Origin: Spirosoma linguale DSM 74
Lineage (GTDB): Bacteria; Bacteroidota; Bacteroidia; Cytophagales; Spirosomataceae
Assembly (NCBI GenBank): GCA_000024525.1
Contig: CP001769.1
Location: 4,869,001 to 4,933,000 of the forward strand
DNA length: 64,000 nt
Reading direction: 5' to 3'
Each line of letters opens with the position of its first letter. Position 1 is the first letter of the stretch. The notes under the pieces were generated by a model. That model did not search any database, was not told the origin of the DNA, and worked only from the letters and a program-made list of their open reading frames with translations. The position numbers and the translations under genes were made by a program. This document shows positions 43,425-53,325 of the stretch, piece by piece.

Positions 43425-44879
43425 ATGACAAAAACTGCAGACATCGGCCTAATTGGTCTTGCCGTGATGGGTGAAAACCTTGTACTCAACATGGAAAGCA
43501 AAGGGTACACCGTAGCCGTTTACAACCGAACGGTTGAGAAAGTCGACAACTTTATAAACGGCAGAGGAGCCGGTAAAAACTTCATCGGTGCCCACTCCAT
43601 CGAAGAGCTGGTCGCATCGCTGGAAAGTCCGCGCAAGGTGATGATGCTGGTAAAAGCCGGGCAACCTGTGGATGATTTTATTGACCAGATCATCCCGCAT
43701 CTTGAGCCGGGCGATATACTAATTGATGGGGGCAACTCCTATTTCCCGGATACCATCCGCCGAACCCAATACGTAGAAAGCAAAGGGTTTCTGTATGTAG
43801 GAACGGGCGTTTCCGGTGGAGAGATCGGTGCCTTACACGGCCCGTCCATGATGCCCGGCGGAAGTGCCCAGGCCTGGCCGTTCGTAAAAGATATTTTTCA
43901 GTCGATTGCCGCCAAAGTAGACAACGGTGTGCCCTGCTGCGACTGGGTGGGTAGCGACGGTGCCGGACACTTCGTAAAAATGGTCCACAATGGCATCGAG
44001 TATGGCGACATGCAGATCATTGGCGAAGCCTATCAGATCATGAAAGATTTGCTGGGTATGAGCGCGGATGAAATGCATGAAGTATTTACCAAATGGAATA
44101 CCGAAGAACTGGACTCCTATCTCATCGAGATTACTGCCGACATCATGGCGTATAAAGACGAGGATGGGAGCCCGATGATTGATAAAATCCTCGACAAAGC
44201 CGGACAGAAAGGGACAGGTAAATGGACGGGTTCGGCGGCTCTTGAGCTGGGCGTTCCGCTTACGCTGATCGGAGAGTCGGTGTTTGCTCGCTTTTTATCA
44301 GCCCAAAAAGATATGCGGGTAGCGGCATCAAAACTAATCAGCGGACCAAAGCCTGAGTTTAGTGGCGATAAGCAGGCCATGCTGAACGATTTAAAAATGG
44401 CGCTGTATGGTGCCAAGCTTATCTCGTACGCACAAGGCTACAACCTGTTGATGGAAGCTGCAAAAGAGTATGACTGGCAACTGGATTACGGCGGTATTGC
44501 CCTGATGTGGCGGGGTGGCTGTATTATCCGTTCTGCGTTTCTGGGCGACATCAAAAAAGCCTTCGACAACAATCCGGCACTTGCCCATCTGCTGCTCGAC
44601 GATTTCTTCAAACAGAAAGTGGAATTGGCACAGGATGGCTGGCGTCGGGTGTGTGCCGCTGCGCTGCTCAACGGTATTCCGGCCCCTTCGCTGACATCGG
44701 CACTGTGTTATCTGGATGGCTTCCGCAGCGAATGGCTACCCGCCAATCTGTTGCAGGCCCAACGTGACTACTTCGGCGCCCATACCTACGAACGGATCGA
44801 CAAACCACGCGGGCAATTTTTCCATACGAACTGGACGGGCGAAGGCGGCAACACCGTGTCAACGGCTTACAATAGCTAA
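43425..44879 (+). CDS. gnd: 6-phosphogluconate dehydrogenase, decarboxylating
   Basis: 484 aa. NADP motif IGLIGLAVMGENLVLNM at ~7-23 (GxAxxG type); substrate-binding VSGGEIGALHGPSMMPGG near 128-145; catalytic Lys/Asn region GAGHFVKMVHNGIEYGDMQ near 178-196; C-terminal FHTNWTGEGG. It oxidatively decarboxylates 6-phosphogluconate to ribulose-5-phosphate. Length is that of the dimeric type. It stands alone between the tRNA unit and a palindrome-rich gap; zwf is not adjacent. Confidence 0.96.
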   Translation: MTKTADIGLIGLAVMGENLVLNMESKGYTVAVYNRTVEKVDNFINGRGAGKNFIGAHSIEELVASLESPRKVMMLVKAGQPVDDFIDQIIPHLEPGDILIDGGNSYFPDTIRRTQYVESKGFLYVGTGVSGGEIGALHGPSMMPGGSAQAWPFVKDIFQSIAAKVDNGVPCCDWVGSDGAGHFVKMVHNGIEYGDMQIIGEAYQIMKDLLGMSADEMHEVFTKWNTEELDSYLIEITADIMAYKDEDGSPMIDKILDKAGQKGTGKWTGSAALELGVPLTLIGESVFARFLSAQKDMRVAASKLISGPKPEFSGDKQAMLNDLKMALYGAKLISYAQGYNLLMEAAKEYDWQLDYGGIALMWRGGCIIRSAFLGDIKKAFDNNPALAHLLLDDFFKQKVELAQDGWRRVCAAALLNGIPAPSLTSALCYLDGFRSEWLPANLLQAQRDYFGAHTYERIDKPRGQFFHTNWTGEGGNTVSTAYNS

Positions 44880-44920
44880 ACAACTTGTTCCCCGCCAGTT
44901 GATTTTATAAACTACGAGAC

Positions 44921-44990
44921 TACCTGCCGACCTGTGTATGTGCGTCATTTTTCAAGAATGTAGCGTGTATATACAGGTCGGCGGGCAGTT
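44921..44990. repeat. Imperfect palindrome after gnd
   Basis: TACCTGCCGACCTGTGTAT (from 44921) pairs with ATACAGGTCGGCGGGCAG (to about 44988) around a ~28-nt loop. The paired core GCCGACCTGT/ACAGGTCGGC is perfect. It resembles the core GCCGACC word of the palindrome at 23851-23940. Confidence 0.65.
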
Positions 44991-45043
44991 TATACACGCC
45001 GGGAGAACCTGAATACTAGTTTTATTTTTGACTTAGTTTATTG

Positions 45044-45284
45044 AATACAGAGGCACATAGAGCACAGAGTTAACTAATTATCGTGAATAATGGCCGCGTA
45101 GCGGACTAATGTTTGTAGAATAGGTTGGTCGTGCAGTCGACTAGCGTGCTGTAGGTACGCAACCATTGGTAAGGGTTGCGTACCTACAGCGCTTAACCTC
45201 TTGATAACCAGAAATCTTTAAGCAGTACTCATGTTAATTAAAAACCAGTATTATATTCTCTGTGCTCTCCGTGCCTCTGTGTTT
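45044..45284. repeat. Nested inverted-repeat element
   Basis: Outer arms: AATACAGAGGCACATAGAGC... (45044-45070) and CTCTGTGCTCTCCGTGCCTC... (45258-45284), imperfect complements of about 27 bp. Inside is a perfect 17-bp palindrome, GCTGTAGGTACGCAACC (45148-45164) and its complement (45174-45190), loop 9 nt. No open frame is contained. It may be a non-autonomous mobile element or a composite of two repeat types. Confidence 0.7.
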
Positions 45285-45394
45285 AATTAATCTTATATAG
45301 TTTCGTGTGATTACGTACGACTGATTATCAATAGAATACAAGGCAGTTCCGCGCTGCCTGCCGGTACCACAGGAACTAATTGACCGACGAAATC

Positions 45395-48148
45395 ATGACC
45401 AAACACCTTGGCATTTGTGTAGGCATAGCGGCCGTTGTCATTACGTACTTAACCTGGTCTCCACCCTGGTTTGGTCATCGGGTAGACTACAATGCGGACG
45501 TAAAGCCAATCCTCAACAAGCATTGCCTGAGTTGTCATGGGGGCGTAAAAAAAGCCGGGAATGTTAGTTTTCTCTTCGAACACGAACTGACCCAACCAGG
45601 TAAATCAGGGAAAATTCCGGTGGTGCGCGGAGATGCCGATGCCAGTGAACTGATCCGCCGTATACGCTCTCACGATCCGGAGGAGCGAATGCCTAAAAAG
45701 GGCACACCGCTGAACGAGGAGGAAGTGACCATTCTGAAACAATGGATCAATGAGGGAGCCCACTGGGAAACGCACTGGGCTTACAAACGAGTTGACGAAC
45801 CCGACGTTCCTTCCTTACGGACAATCCGTAATGGCTTTGGTCTGTTGAATACCCCTGCCATTAACTGGGTTAAAAATGAGATTGACCACTTTGTTGTCGA
45901 AAAACTAACCGAAAAAGGGCTGTCGTTCTCGCCCGAAGCGTCCAGGGCGACGCTCATTCGGCGAGTGAGCCTGGACCTAACCGGTCTGCCGCCAACCGAA
46001 AGCGAAGTCCGGAATTTTGAGGAGGATACATCCGATCAAGCTTATGAGACCGTTATTGACCGGCTCCTGCAATCGCCCGCTTATGGAGAACGATGGGCGG
46101 CCATGTGGATGGATCTGGCCCGCTATGCCGATACGAAAGGGTACGAAAGCGACGGTGGCCGAACCATGTGGCCTTACCGGGATTACGTTATAAAATCATT
46201 TAACCAGGATAAGCCCTTCGACCGCTTTACGATTGAGCAACTGGCGGGCGATTTACTAACGAACGATACAGGCGGGTTTCCGGCGGAAGAAAACCTGATT
46301 GCTACGGGCTTCCACCGCAATACCATGACCAACAACGAAGGTGGCACGAATGACGAAGAATTTCGAGTGGCCGCCCAAATTGACCGGGTAAACACGACCT
46401 GGGAGGTATGGCAGGGTACTACATTTGCCTGCGTTCAGTGCCACAGCCATCCCTACGACCCTATACCGCACGAAGACTATTACAAGTACATGGCCTACTT
46501 CAACAATTCCCGGGACGAAGACCTGTGGGATGAGTGGCCGAAACTGCGCTTTTACAAAGGAGAGGACTCCGCGCGGGTCGAGCGAATTAAACAGTGGATC
46601 AGCCGGTATGAGCCGGAGCAACTGGTCGAAAAAACGCAGTTCATGCGCGTTTTAGAACCTAAAATCAATGCCCATTCTTTTATAAAAGGAGACGCGTCGA
46701 CAGCCTTGCTGATCTCATATTACGGAGTTAAAGACAAGGGCAATGCCCGGATTCCGCAGGTTAATCTGTCGGGGACGGGCAGCGTTATCTTGAATCTATC
46801 CACAAAAGCAAAAAATGCCGTCTTGACCCTGCATCTCGACAAGCTGAACGGCCCGGTACTGACAACCCTCAACCTACCTGCCCGTGATACGGTCCTGATA
46901 GCACCGATTGTTCCTGTGCGGGGAAAACACGACGTCTACCTTTCGCTGCAAAGCCCCGCATCTCCTCAGGAATGGGTTCAGATAAACTGGGTTTCTTTCC
47001 AGAAACCCTTGCCGGGCGCTGGTCAGCCGAACTATGCGAAGGTAGTCGCCGACTATGCCAGGACCCTGACCAGACCTGCTGAGAGCATGCCCGTCATTTG
47101 GGAGGGTAAAGGAGACTTTGCCCGCAAAACCCATGTTTTCGTGCGGGGCAACTGGATGGTTAAGGGTGCTGAGGTTAAGCCGGGAGTACCCCGGCTGCTG
47201 GCCCCGATGCCCGATGGCTACCCGAACAATCGGCTTGGTCTGGCCAAATGGATTGTGAGTCGGGATAATGCACTTACCGCTCGCGTTATCGTAAACCGGT
47301 TTTGGGAGCAGCTTTTTGGACGGGGCATTGTCGAAACGCTGGAAGATTTTGGTTCTCAGGGCAGCGACCCAACCCATCAGGCACTGCTGGACTGGCTGGC
47401 AGTGCAATTCATGGAAAAAGACCATTGGCAGGTAAAAAAACTACTCCGCCGAATGGTGCTGTCGGCCACGTACCGACAAGCTTCGGAAAGCACGCAGGAA
47501 AAGACGGAAAAAGATCCGTACAACCGCTGGCTGTCGCGCGGGCCCCGAGTACGACTGAGTGCGGAGCAGGTACGCGACCAGGCCCTGGCCTGTAGCGGGC
47601 TCCTCTCCCGTAAACTCTACGGCCCGAGCGTTATGCCTCCGCAACCGGATAAAATCTGGCAATCGCCCTACAATGGCGAGAGTTGGGTAACCAGCAAAGG
47701 CGAAGACCGCTACCGACGCGCCATTTATACCTACTGGAAACGCACGGCCCCCTACCCGTCCATGACTACCTTCGATGCCCCCAGCCGCGAGTTCTGCCAG
47801 TCGAGACGAATACAGACCAATACCCCGTTGCAGGCCCTGGTCACGCTCAACGATCCGGTTTACCTCGAAGCTGCCGAAAAACTGGCCTCTGCCATGCAAC
47901 GAAGGGGAAAAACACCGGCTCAGCAGTTGGGCGAGGGTTACCGGATGCTCACCTTCCAGCCAATCGGTAGCCGAAAGCTGAAGGTACTGCTGGACACCTA
48001 TACCGACGCCCTGTCTACGTTTAGAGCCTCTCCGTCCGAGGTGAACAATGTCCTGCCTTACGGAAACGGCAAATCGCCTGAACTGGCCGCCCTAACCGTT
48101 TCGGCCAACGTACTGCTGAACCTCGACAAAGTAGTGACCAAAGAATAA
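45395..48148 (+). CDS. PSCyt1/DUF1549/DUF1553 multidomain protein (cytochrome c-like)
   Basis: 917 aa from ATG 45395 ([15 protein letters not shown]); a TTG 15 bp upstream is in frame. N-terminal membrane anchor or signal, then a planctomycete-type cytochrome c domain with the heme motif CLSCH near residue 45 and a distal MPKKGTPL near 100. The DUF1549 domain (~140-345) has a second [11 protein letters not shown] motif; a beta-rich insert and the DUF1553 domain (~600-880) with [19 protein letters not shown] follow. It is always found with DUF1501 proteins, as here 48 bp downstream. Likely periplasmic or surface; the reaction is not known to me. Confidence 0.88.
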   Translation: MTKHLGICVGIAAVVITYLTWSPPWFGHRVDYNADVKPILNKHCLSCHGGVKKAGNVSFLFEHELTQPGKSGKIPVVRGDADASELIRRIRSHDPEERMPKKGTPLNEEEVTILKQWINEGAHWETHWAYKRVDEPDVPSLRTIRNGFGLLNTPAINWVKNEIDHFVVEKLTEKGLSFSPEASRATLIRRVSLDLTGLPPTESEVRNFEEDTSDQAYETVIDRLLQSPAYGERWAAMWMDLARYADTKGYESDGGRTMWPYRDYVIKSFNQDKPFDRFTIEQLAGDLLTNDTGGFPAEENLIATGFHRNTMTNNEGGTNDEEFRVAAQIDRVNTTWEVWQGTTFACVQCHSHPYDPIPHEDYYKYMAYFNNSRDEDLWDEWPKLRFYKGEDSARVERIKQWISRYEPEQLVEKTQFMRVLEPKINAHSFIKGDASTALLISYYGVKDKGNARIPQVNLSGTGSVILNLSTKAKNAVLTLHLDKLNGPVLTTLNLPARDTVLIAPIVPVRGKHDVYLSLQSPASPQEWVQINWVSFQKPLPGAGQPNYAKVVADYARTLTRPAESMPVIWEGKGDFARKTHVFVRGNWMVKGAEVKPGVPRLLAPMPDGYPNNRLGLAKWIVSRDNALTARVIVNRFWEQLFGRGIVETLEDFGSQGSDPTHQALLDWLAVQFMEKDHWQVKKLLRRMVLSATYRQASESTQEKTEKDPYNRWLSRGPRVRLSAEQVRDQALACSGLLSRKLYGPSVMPPQPDKIWQSPYNGESWVTSKGEDRYRRAIYTYWKRTAPYPSMTTFDAPSREFCQSRRIQTNTPLQALVTLNDPVYLEAAEKLASAMQRRGKTPAQQLGEGYRMLTFQPIGSRKLKVLLDTYTDALSTFRASPSEVNNVLPYGNGKSPELAALTVSANVLLNLDKVVTKE

Positions 48149-48196
48149 TTCTGCCCCTTCAATGCCATTTCCAGGAGCCAAACCAACGAACCGACG

Positions 48197-49672
48197 ATGA
48201 ATAAGTTACTGAACGAACTACTTCATGCCGATGTGCAGCGGCAAACCCGGCGCCACTTCCTGCAATCCGCCGGTTTTGGGTTGGGCGTGCTGGGGCTGGG
48301 CTCACTGCTAAATGCGTGCGGTCAATCCAGCGAGGGAAAAACGGATACCCGTCCGGCCGCACCCTTAAACGTGCCGCATTTTGTGCCCAAAGCCAAACGG
48401 GTCATTTATATCCACATGGCGGGGGCCCCTTCCCAACTGGAACTGTTCGATTACAAACCCGAACTGGAAAAATACCACGGTAAAGACTGCCCGGCGGCTT
48501 TTCTGGAAGGGAAACAGTTTGCCTTTATTCAGGGAGTTCCCAAGATGCTGGGGCCACAGGGGAAGTTTGGCCAGTACGGTCAGTCGGGAGCCTGGCTATC
48601 GGACTACCTTCCTTACCTGCAAACGATGGCCGACGAGATCACCTTTCTGAAAGCCATGCATACCGACCAGTTCAACCACGCACCGGCCCAATTGCTGCTT
48701 CATACGGGAAGCGCCCGGCTTGGACGCCCGAGCCTGGGCGCGTGGGCCGTGTATGGACTGGGCTCCGATAATCATAATCTGCCCGGTTTTATCGTTCTGG
48801 CGTCGGGCGGTCGGCAACCCGACGCGGGAAAAAGTGTGTACGGCAGTGGGTTTCTGCCATCCGTTTACCAGGGGGTGCAATGCCGCACCGGTGGCGATCC
48901 GGTACTCTACGTAACTGATCCTAAGGGCATAAATCGCAACATGCGCCGGAAAACCATCGAGGCTATCAACGAAATCAACCGTCAAACCTACGAAGACGCC
49001 CAGGACCCGGAAACGCTGACCCGCATAAGCCAGTATGAAATGGCTTTCCGCATGCAAATGTCCGTTCCGCAGGTGATGGACGTATCGAAAGAGCCACCGT
49101 TTATCCTGGATATGTATGGGGTAAAACCCGGCGAAGGCAGCTTTGCGATGAATTGCCTGCTGGCCCGTAAGCTGGTTGAGAATGATGTCCGGTTCGTACA
49201 GCTTTTCGACTGGGGCTGGGATGGTCACGGCACGTCGGCTTCGGACAATATAGAAGGTGGGTTACGGCAAAAATGCAGGCTTTCGGATAAGCCCGTAGCA
49301 GCCTTGCTGCAAGACCTCAAGATGCGGGGACTGCTTGAAGAAACGCTGGTGGTATGGGGTGCCGAGTTTGGCCGAACCCCCATGCAGGAAAACCGAAATG
49401 GCCTGGTGATGCCTTACATGGGACGGGACCACCATCTGGAAGCGTTCACCATGTGGATGGCCGGAGGCGGCACCAAACAAGGCTACACGCATGGGCAGAC
49501 CGATGAGCTGGGCTACTATGGCGTGAACGACCGGGTGCATGTCCACGATCTACAAGCCACTATTCTTCACTTGATGGGTTTCGATCACGAGAAATTCACC
49601 TACCCTTTCCAGGGCCGGAACTTCCGTCTTACAGATACAGCCGGTAAAGTTGTCAATGAAATACTAGCCTGA
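48197..49672 (+). CDS. DUF1501 (sulfatase-like) Tat lipoprotein
   Basis: 491 aa. The N-terminus contains a twin-arginine signal TRRHFLQSAGFGLGVLG followed by a lipobox LLNAC near residue 41, so a folded, Tat-exported lipoprotein is expected. The body shows an alkaline-phosphatase/sulfatase-like architecture (IHMAGAPSQLELFDYKPEL, FDWGWDGHGT, WGAEFGRTPM, GRDHHLEAFTMWMAGGG). It partners the DUF1553 protein upstream and is probably cotranscribed. Substrate unknown. Confidence 0.88.
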   Translation: MNKLLNELLHADVQRQTRRHFLQSAGFGLGVLGLGSLLNACGQSSEGKTDTRPAAPLNVPHFVPKAKRVIYIHMAGAPSQLELFDYKPELEKYHGKDCPAAFLEGKQFAFIQGVPKMLGPQGKFGQYGQSGAWLSDYLPYLQTMADEITFLKAMHTDQFNHAPAQLLLHTGSARLGRPSLGAWAVYGLGSDNHNLPGFIVLASGGRQPDAGKSVYGSGFLPSVYQGVQCRTGGDPVLYVTDPKGINRNMRRKTIEAINEINRQTYEDAQDPETLTRISQYEMAFRMQMSVPQVMDVSKEPPFILDMYGVKPGEGSFAMNCLLARKLVENDVRFVQLFDWGWDGHGTSASDNIEGGLRQKCRLSDKPVAALLQDLKMRGLLEETLVVWGAEFGRTPMQENRNGLVMPYMGRDHHLEAFTMWMAGGGTKQGYTHGQTDELGYYGVNDRVHVHDLQATILHLMGFDHEKFTYPFQGRNFRLTDTAGKVVNEILA

Positions 49673-49753
49673 AACGAGTTTAAGTGTGGTGTCGGGTTAA
49701 AGAACCTGACATCACTAAAAAAGCATACCGTTCCCTCCTCACAAATTGCCTCC

Positions 49754-51373
49754 TCACACAACCGATGCGGCAACTGCATCGCGCAGGGCCACGAAGTTCG
49801 GCGCGATGTTTACCCGGTAATCGGCTAACTTGACGGTGCTAAGGAAATCATTGGAAAACAGATCCGCCATTTCCTTTGACAGTAATATACTTCGCATATC
49901 CTTCCACTTGTCATCAGCGTTCCCGTACATCAGGTCGACCAGATTCGGGAATGACCAGGGGGCGTTTTTACCCCAGTGCAGGGTGAAGGCAATACCGTTA
50001 TCCCTGAATGTTTTAATCACGTCCGTCAGGAAATTGTCCAGCGAAATCATGTTCTGGTTTCCTTTCCAGGGCACTCCATCCACTTCCAGAATACAGGTAG
50101 TCGGAAACCGGGTGAACCCCAGTGTAGCCTCCGACGCTTTTACGAACCGCATGGACAGAATACCCGGTATCGGGCCTTGGTCATTCATCAGGTCGATGAA
50201 CAGGTCGAGCGCTTTGGGGGAGTCGGCGATGTCGATGCCAAAGCCGCAGCCAAAAGCCGCACTCGACTGAGAGGTGTCCCAGAATATTTCGCCAAGGGTA
50301 CCTTCTATCACATCATCCACTTTCGGGAACGCTTCACTCCTCAGCGCATCCAATACCTTGGGAATGATTCGCTTATGCTTGGCAGCAAACGCCGACACCC
50401 AGGTGGGGATGTCTTTAAAAATAGCGTTTTGCACAAAAGGCACCGGATTGGGATACCCGGTTCGGTAGGGCTTTTTATAGATAATTTCGGTTACGAAATC
50501 TTCACTGGCGTTGTAGGGATTTATGTAAAGTTTGTAGTGGAAGGGCCGGTTTACGGTTCCATCCGGCAGCACTTCGTCGGGCAGCTTGAAGCGGGCATTG
50601 GTAAAATCCATCGTTGCCGCAATTTGCAGCGCATCGGCCTTGCTTATTTTCTTGACATAGCGCTTCAGGAGGTACAGGTCCTCAGCTTCGAGAACGACAC
50701 CATGAATAACGCCGAAAGCCCCTAAGCTTACCAGAGCCGCATTGAACAGATCATCGCTCCGAATAACTCTTGACTGTATACGTCGGGCAAACTCATCTGC
50801 CAGCGCCGGGCGGCTTTCACGCTCGATGTAGACCCGATCATTGGCATTAGGGCCAATGATAAGTTGCAGGCCCACGACGCCGTCCTGAATTGACCCGACA
50901 TCAATGGATGAGCCGTGAACACCCGTAGAAATAGCCCCAGCTATGGTTTGCCCATTACTGGCTCCGCACGTTTTCAACGATTTGCCTTTTTTCTGTAGAA
51001 ATTCGGAAATCTCCTTGATCGTGTTGCCGCACTGAAACAGAAAAAGGTTTTCCGACCGATAAGTGGTGGACGGATGCAACTGGCTGTCTTTGATTTCCAG
51101 CCGGATGTTCAGGCTGGCGTTAAAAAGCATCCGATCGCGCTGGTGGGCTACATTCGACAACGACCAGGCACTGCCGTACGCCCGAAACCGTTCGTTATTG
51201 GCCAGACTATCGCCTATCAATCCCTGAATACTGCTGGCGCTGTCGGTATATCGGTCAATGAGGGAAACGATGGTTCGGTTGGTATCGATATCAAACAGGC
51301 ATTTTGTTGGGTAAGGCCCGTTAAAATGATAGTTGTTCCAGTCCGTAACGTGATGCGTTGTTATTTGCGCCAT
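49754..51373 (-). CDS. FAD-binding (PCMH-type) oxidoreductase, aldonolactone-oxidase-like
   Basis: 539 aa. The FAD-binding half contains FRAYGSAWSLSNVA near 63, GASNGQTIAGAISTGVHGSS near 136-155 and LGAFGVIHGVVLEAE near 215. The C-terminal half (FTLHWGKNAPW near 480) resembles sugar-lactone and related alcohol oxidases (GULO/ALO group). No signal peptide is seen. It starts 4 bp after the small lipoprotein gene, so the two form an operon. Substrate is not identifiable from sequence alone. Confidence 0.8.
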   Translation of the reverse strand: MAQITTHHVTDWNNYHFNGPYPTKCLFDIDTNRTIVSLIDRYTDSASSIQGLIGDSLANNERFRAYGSAWSLSNVAHQRDRMLFNASLNIRLEIKDSQLHPSTTYRSENLFLFQCGNTIKEISEFLQKKGKSLKTCGASNGQTIAGAISTGVHGSSIDVGSIQDGVVGLQLIIGPNANDRVYIERESRPALADEFARRIQSRVIRSDDLFNAALVSLGAFGVIHGVVLEAEDLYLLKRYVKKISKADALQIAATMDFTNARFKLPDEVLPDGTVNRPFHYKLYINPYNASEDFVTEIIYKKPYRTGYPNPVPFVQNAIFKDIPTWVSAFAAKHKRIIPKVLDALRSEAFPKVDDVIEGTLGEIFWDTSQSSAAFGCGFGIDIADSPKALDLFIDLMNDQGPIPGILSMRFVKASEATLGFTRFPTTCILEVDGVPWKGNQNMISLDNFLTDVIKTFRDNGIAFTLHWGKNAPWSFPNLVDLMYGNADDKWKDMRSILLSKEMADLFSNDFLSTVKLADYRVNIAPNFVALRDAVAASVV

Positions 51374-51377
51374 GAGA

Positions 51378-51728
51378 TTACTGATTTGACGGTTTTATAC
51401 AGACAATCCGAACCCTTACCGCTTTCCGTTTGCCAAACGTGATCGTATTCCGAAGCATATCGCCGAACGTAATCTTGTATTCTATTGAGTGAAAGCCTTC
51501 CATACAAGTCGAATCAACAACCATTACGCTGTTCTGCAATAAAGAAAGGCGGTCGATGAGCTTGACATCCTGCACCTTTTTACCGTTGTAAAAACCCAAT
51601 TCCTGCCGGAAAGGGTCTGGCTGCGCTACTCCATTTTTGTTGGATACGATTACTGAATACGAACAGGCCTGGAGAAGGACCACCAGGCTTAGCACGCAAA
51701 GACTATTTTTCACTGTAGCGTAACCCAT
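51378..51728 (-). CDS. Small lipoprotein, function unknown
   Basis: 116 aa. Signal peptide with lipobox VLLQAC near residue 22. The mature part is short, beta-rich, with two further cysteines (STCMEG, RIVC) and GFYNGKKVQDVK. The layout faintly recalls the phage-lambda Bor lipoprotein group, but this is only a pattern impression. It lies 4 bp before the FAD oxidase gene. Confidence 0.65.
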   Translation of the reverse strand: MGYATVKNSLCVLSLVVLLQACSYSVIVSNKNGVAQPDPFRQELGFYNGKKVQDVKLIDRLSLLQNSVMVVDSTCMEGFHSIEYKITFGDMLRNTITFGKRKAVRVRIVCIKPSNQ

Positions 51729-51988
51729 TACCAGCCAGACGAAAAGGTGAATAATATTTCATAAAAAAGAGAGACAGCTGCGACTTCAACTACTACCTCA
51801 ACTTATACACTATACTGTTGCGAATGACTGTCTATTCGGGCTGAGAATCAATGGGATATTTCCCGTATTCTGGAAGGCTTCACTTTATTTTTCTCCAGTA
51901 GTTACCCGTAATTGCTCTTTACAGCCAGTTCCGGTAATTAATTGCCTACCCATTACACTTATAGTTTATTATAATTACTTTCTTTATA

Positions 51989-51996
51989 ATATTTTT
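51989..51996 (+). promoter_or_regulatory. Candidate promoter of second polysaccharide locus
   Basis: TATTTTTG fits TAnnTTTG and is embedded in an 8-bp dyad (AATATTTT/AAAATATT). No -33 TTG is visible at the right distance, and the start codon is 500 bp away, so other promoters nearer the gene may exist. Confidence 0.35.
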
Positions 51997-52280
51997 GTAA
52001 AATATTGCCCTTGAAGACAAAAATTTAGCGAACAGTCCTTTTTCGTTTTGGCTGGAAAGATCGTACCCGAATGCCCCATCACGCCATAGCCTTTCCGGCT
52101 GCGTAAGATGCTCATTCACAGAACTAACCAGCTCATAACCAACATTTTATTTAACTTAATGTTAAAACAAATGAAGAAACTTAAACTAATTTATTATATT
52201 CGTCCTTGGGCACAGTGTAATAGTCTTTTAAAAGTATAAAACATACCATTACCTTTTTATTGTCTCCTGTTTTTAGGAAG

Positions 52281-52295
52281 GTGTAGCTGCTACAC
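52281..52295. promoter_or_regulatory. Perfect 7-1-7 dyad upstream of wza-type gene
   Basis: GTGTAGC-t-GCTACAC, about 205 bp before the ATG of the exporter gene. The form is that of a binding site for a homodimeric regulator; no T-run follows. Confidence 0.3.
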
Positions 52296-52499
52296 TTTCT
52301 GCTGGCAGAGAGCTAATCTAGAATTTTTCTATCCTACTTCTATTTAATTCAACGTATCCTATTTAAACGCTGGTAATGTGTAAGCCTAGACTTTACTAAT
52401 CACAGAAGCTGACTAAATTTTACAGTTACCAACCCATTATCTATCCTATTATACCATCCATTTCCAGTCAAACCCCTTTTCAGTAATACGTCTCAACAA

Positions 52500-53300
52500 A
52501 TGATTTTCAAACGATTACTTTTTCTCTCTTTTTTTGGACTAATGGCCTGTAGCACCAATCGTAAGTTGGTCTACCTGAACGATTTGCAGGGCCAGGCTCA
52601 AGAAAATGCACAGATTTTGAACAACTCTCCCATACGAATTCAGCCGGATGATGTGCTCTCTATAACCGTAAGCAGCCAAAACCCTGAATCAACGATTTTA
52701 TTCAACAAAGGGATATTAGCCTCCAGCAGTACCAGCCCTACCGAACCGGGTATGGTCAATAATGCACTTACTAACAAATCGGATAAAGATGGCTATCTGG
52801 TAGATCGTGAAGGATATATCGACTTTCCGGTACTAGGTCGAGTTAAACTCAGCGACCTGACAAAAGAAGAAGCCGCCCAGAAACTTACCCTCGACATTTC
52901 CAAATACCTGAAAGGTCCGGTTGTGAGCGTGAAGCTGACCAACTTTAGCATAACCGTACTGGGTGAAGTGACGCGCCCATCTACGTTTACCATAACCCGC
53001 GAAAGTGTGAACGTACTCGAAGCACTGGGCATGGCGGGCGATATGACCGTGTTTGGAAAGCGGGAGAACGTTCTGGTTATCCGGCACCAGAATGGCATCC
53101 GTATGGCCAACCGCATTGACCTGACCAACAAAGCGGCTCTCGATACGCCGTTTTTTTACCTGCATCAGAATGACATCGTTTATGTAGAACCCCACAGTAA
53201 ATCGAAGACCTACCAGACGGACCCTTCTAACCGGTATATTCCTTTGTGGACTACCCTTGTCTCGTCAATTGCTTTAACGATCATATCACTCTTTCGATAA
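52500..53300 (+). CDS. Polysaccharide export outer-membrane lipoprotein (Wza family)
   Basis: 266 aa. Lipobox LMACS with the lipid cysteine near residue 17. The polysaccharide-export domain (IRIQPDDVLSITVSSQNPES) is at ~48-67 and continues to DREGYIDFPVLGRVKLSDLT near 100-120. An SLBB domain (NFSITVLGEVTRPSTFTITR) follows near 155-175. A hydrophobic C-terminal segment (LWTTLVSSIALTIISLF) corresponds to the trans-outer-membrane helix. Octamers form the export channel. The Wzc gene follows after 25 bp. Confidence 0.92.
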   Translation: MIFKRLLFLSFFGLMACSTNRKLVYLNDLQGQAQENAQILNNSPIRIQPDDVLSITVSSQNPESTILFNKGILASSSTSPTEPGMVNNALTNKSDKDGYLVDREGYIDFPVLGRVKLSDLTKEEAAQKLTLDISKYLKGPVVSVKLTNFSITVLGEVTRPSTFTITRESVNVLEALGMAGDMTVFGKRENVLVIRHQNGIRMANRIDLTNKAALDTPFFYLHQNDIVYVEPHSKSKTYQTDPSNRYIPLWTTLVSSIALTIISLFR

Positions 53301-53325
53301 CCCGAGTAATTTACATAAAAACGTT

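Larger units (their letters stand above)
51729..52499. other. AT-rich leader/intergenic region before second polysaccharide locus
   Basis: About 770 bp without a convincing ORF, clearly AT-richer than the genes. It holds one exact TAnnTTTG site at 51989-51996 inside the small dyad AATATTTT-tgt-AAAATATT, and a perfect dyad GTGTAGC-t-GCTACAC at 52281-52295. If that promoter is used, the wza-type gene has a ~500-nt leader. No antitermination gene or known riboswitch was recognised. Confidence 0.55.
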
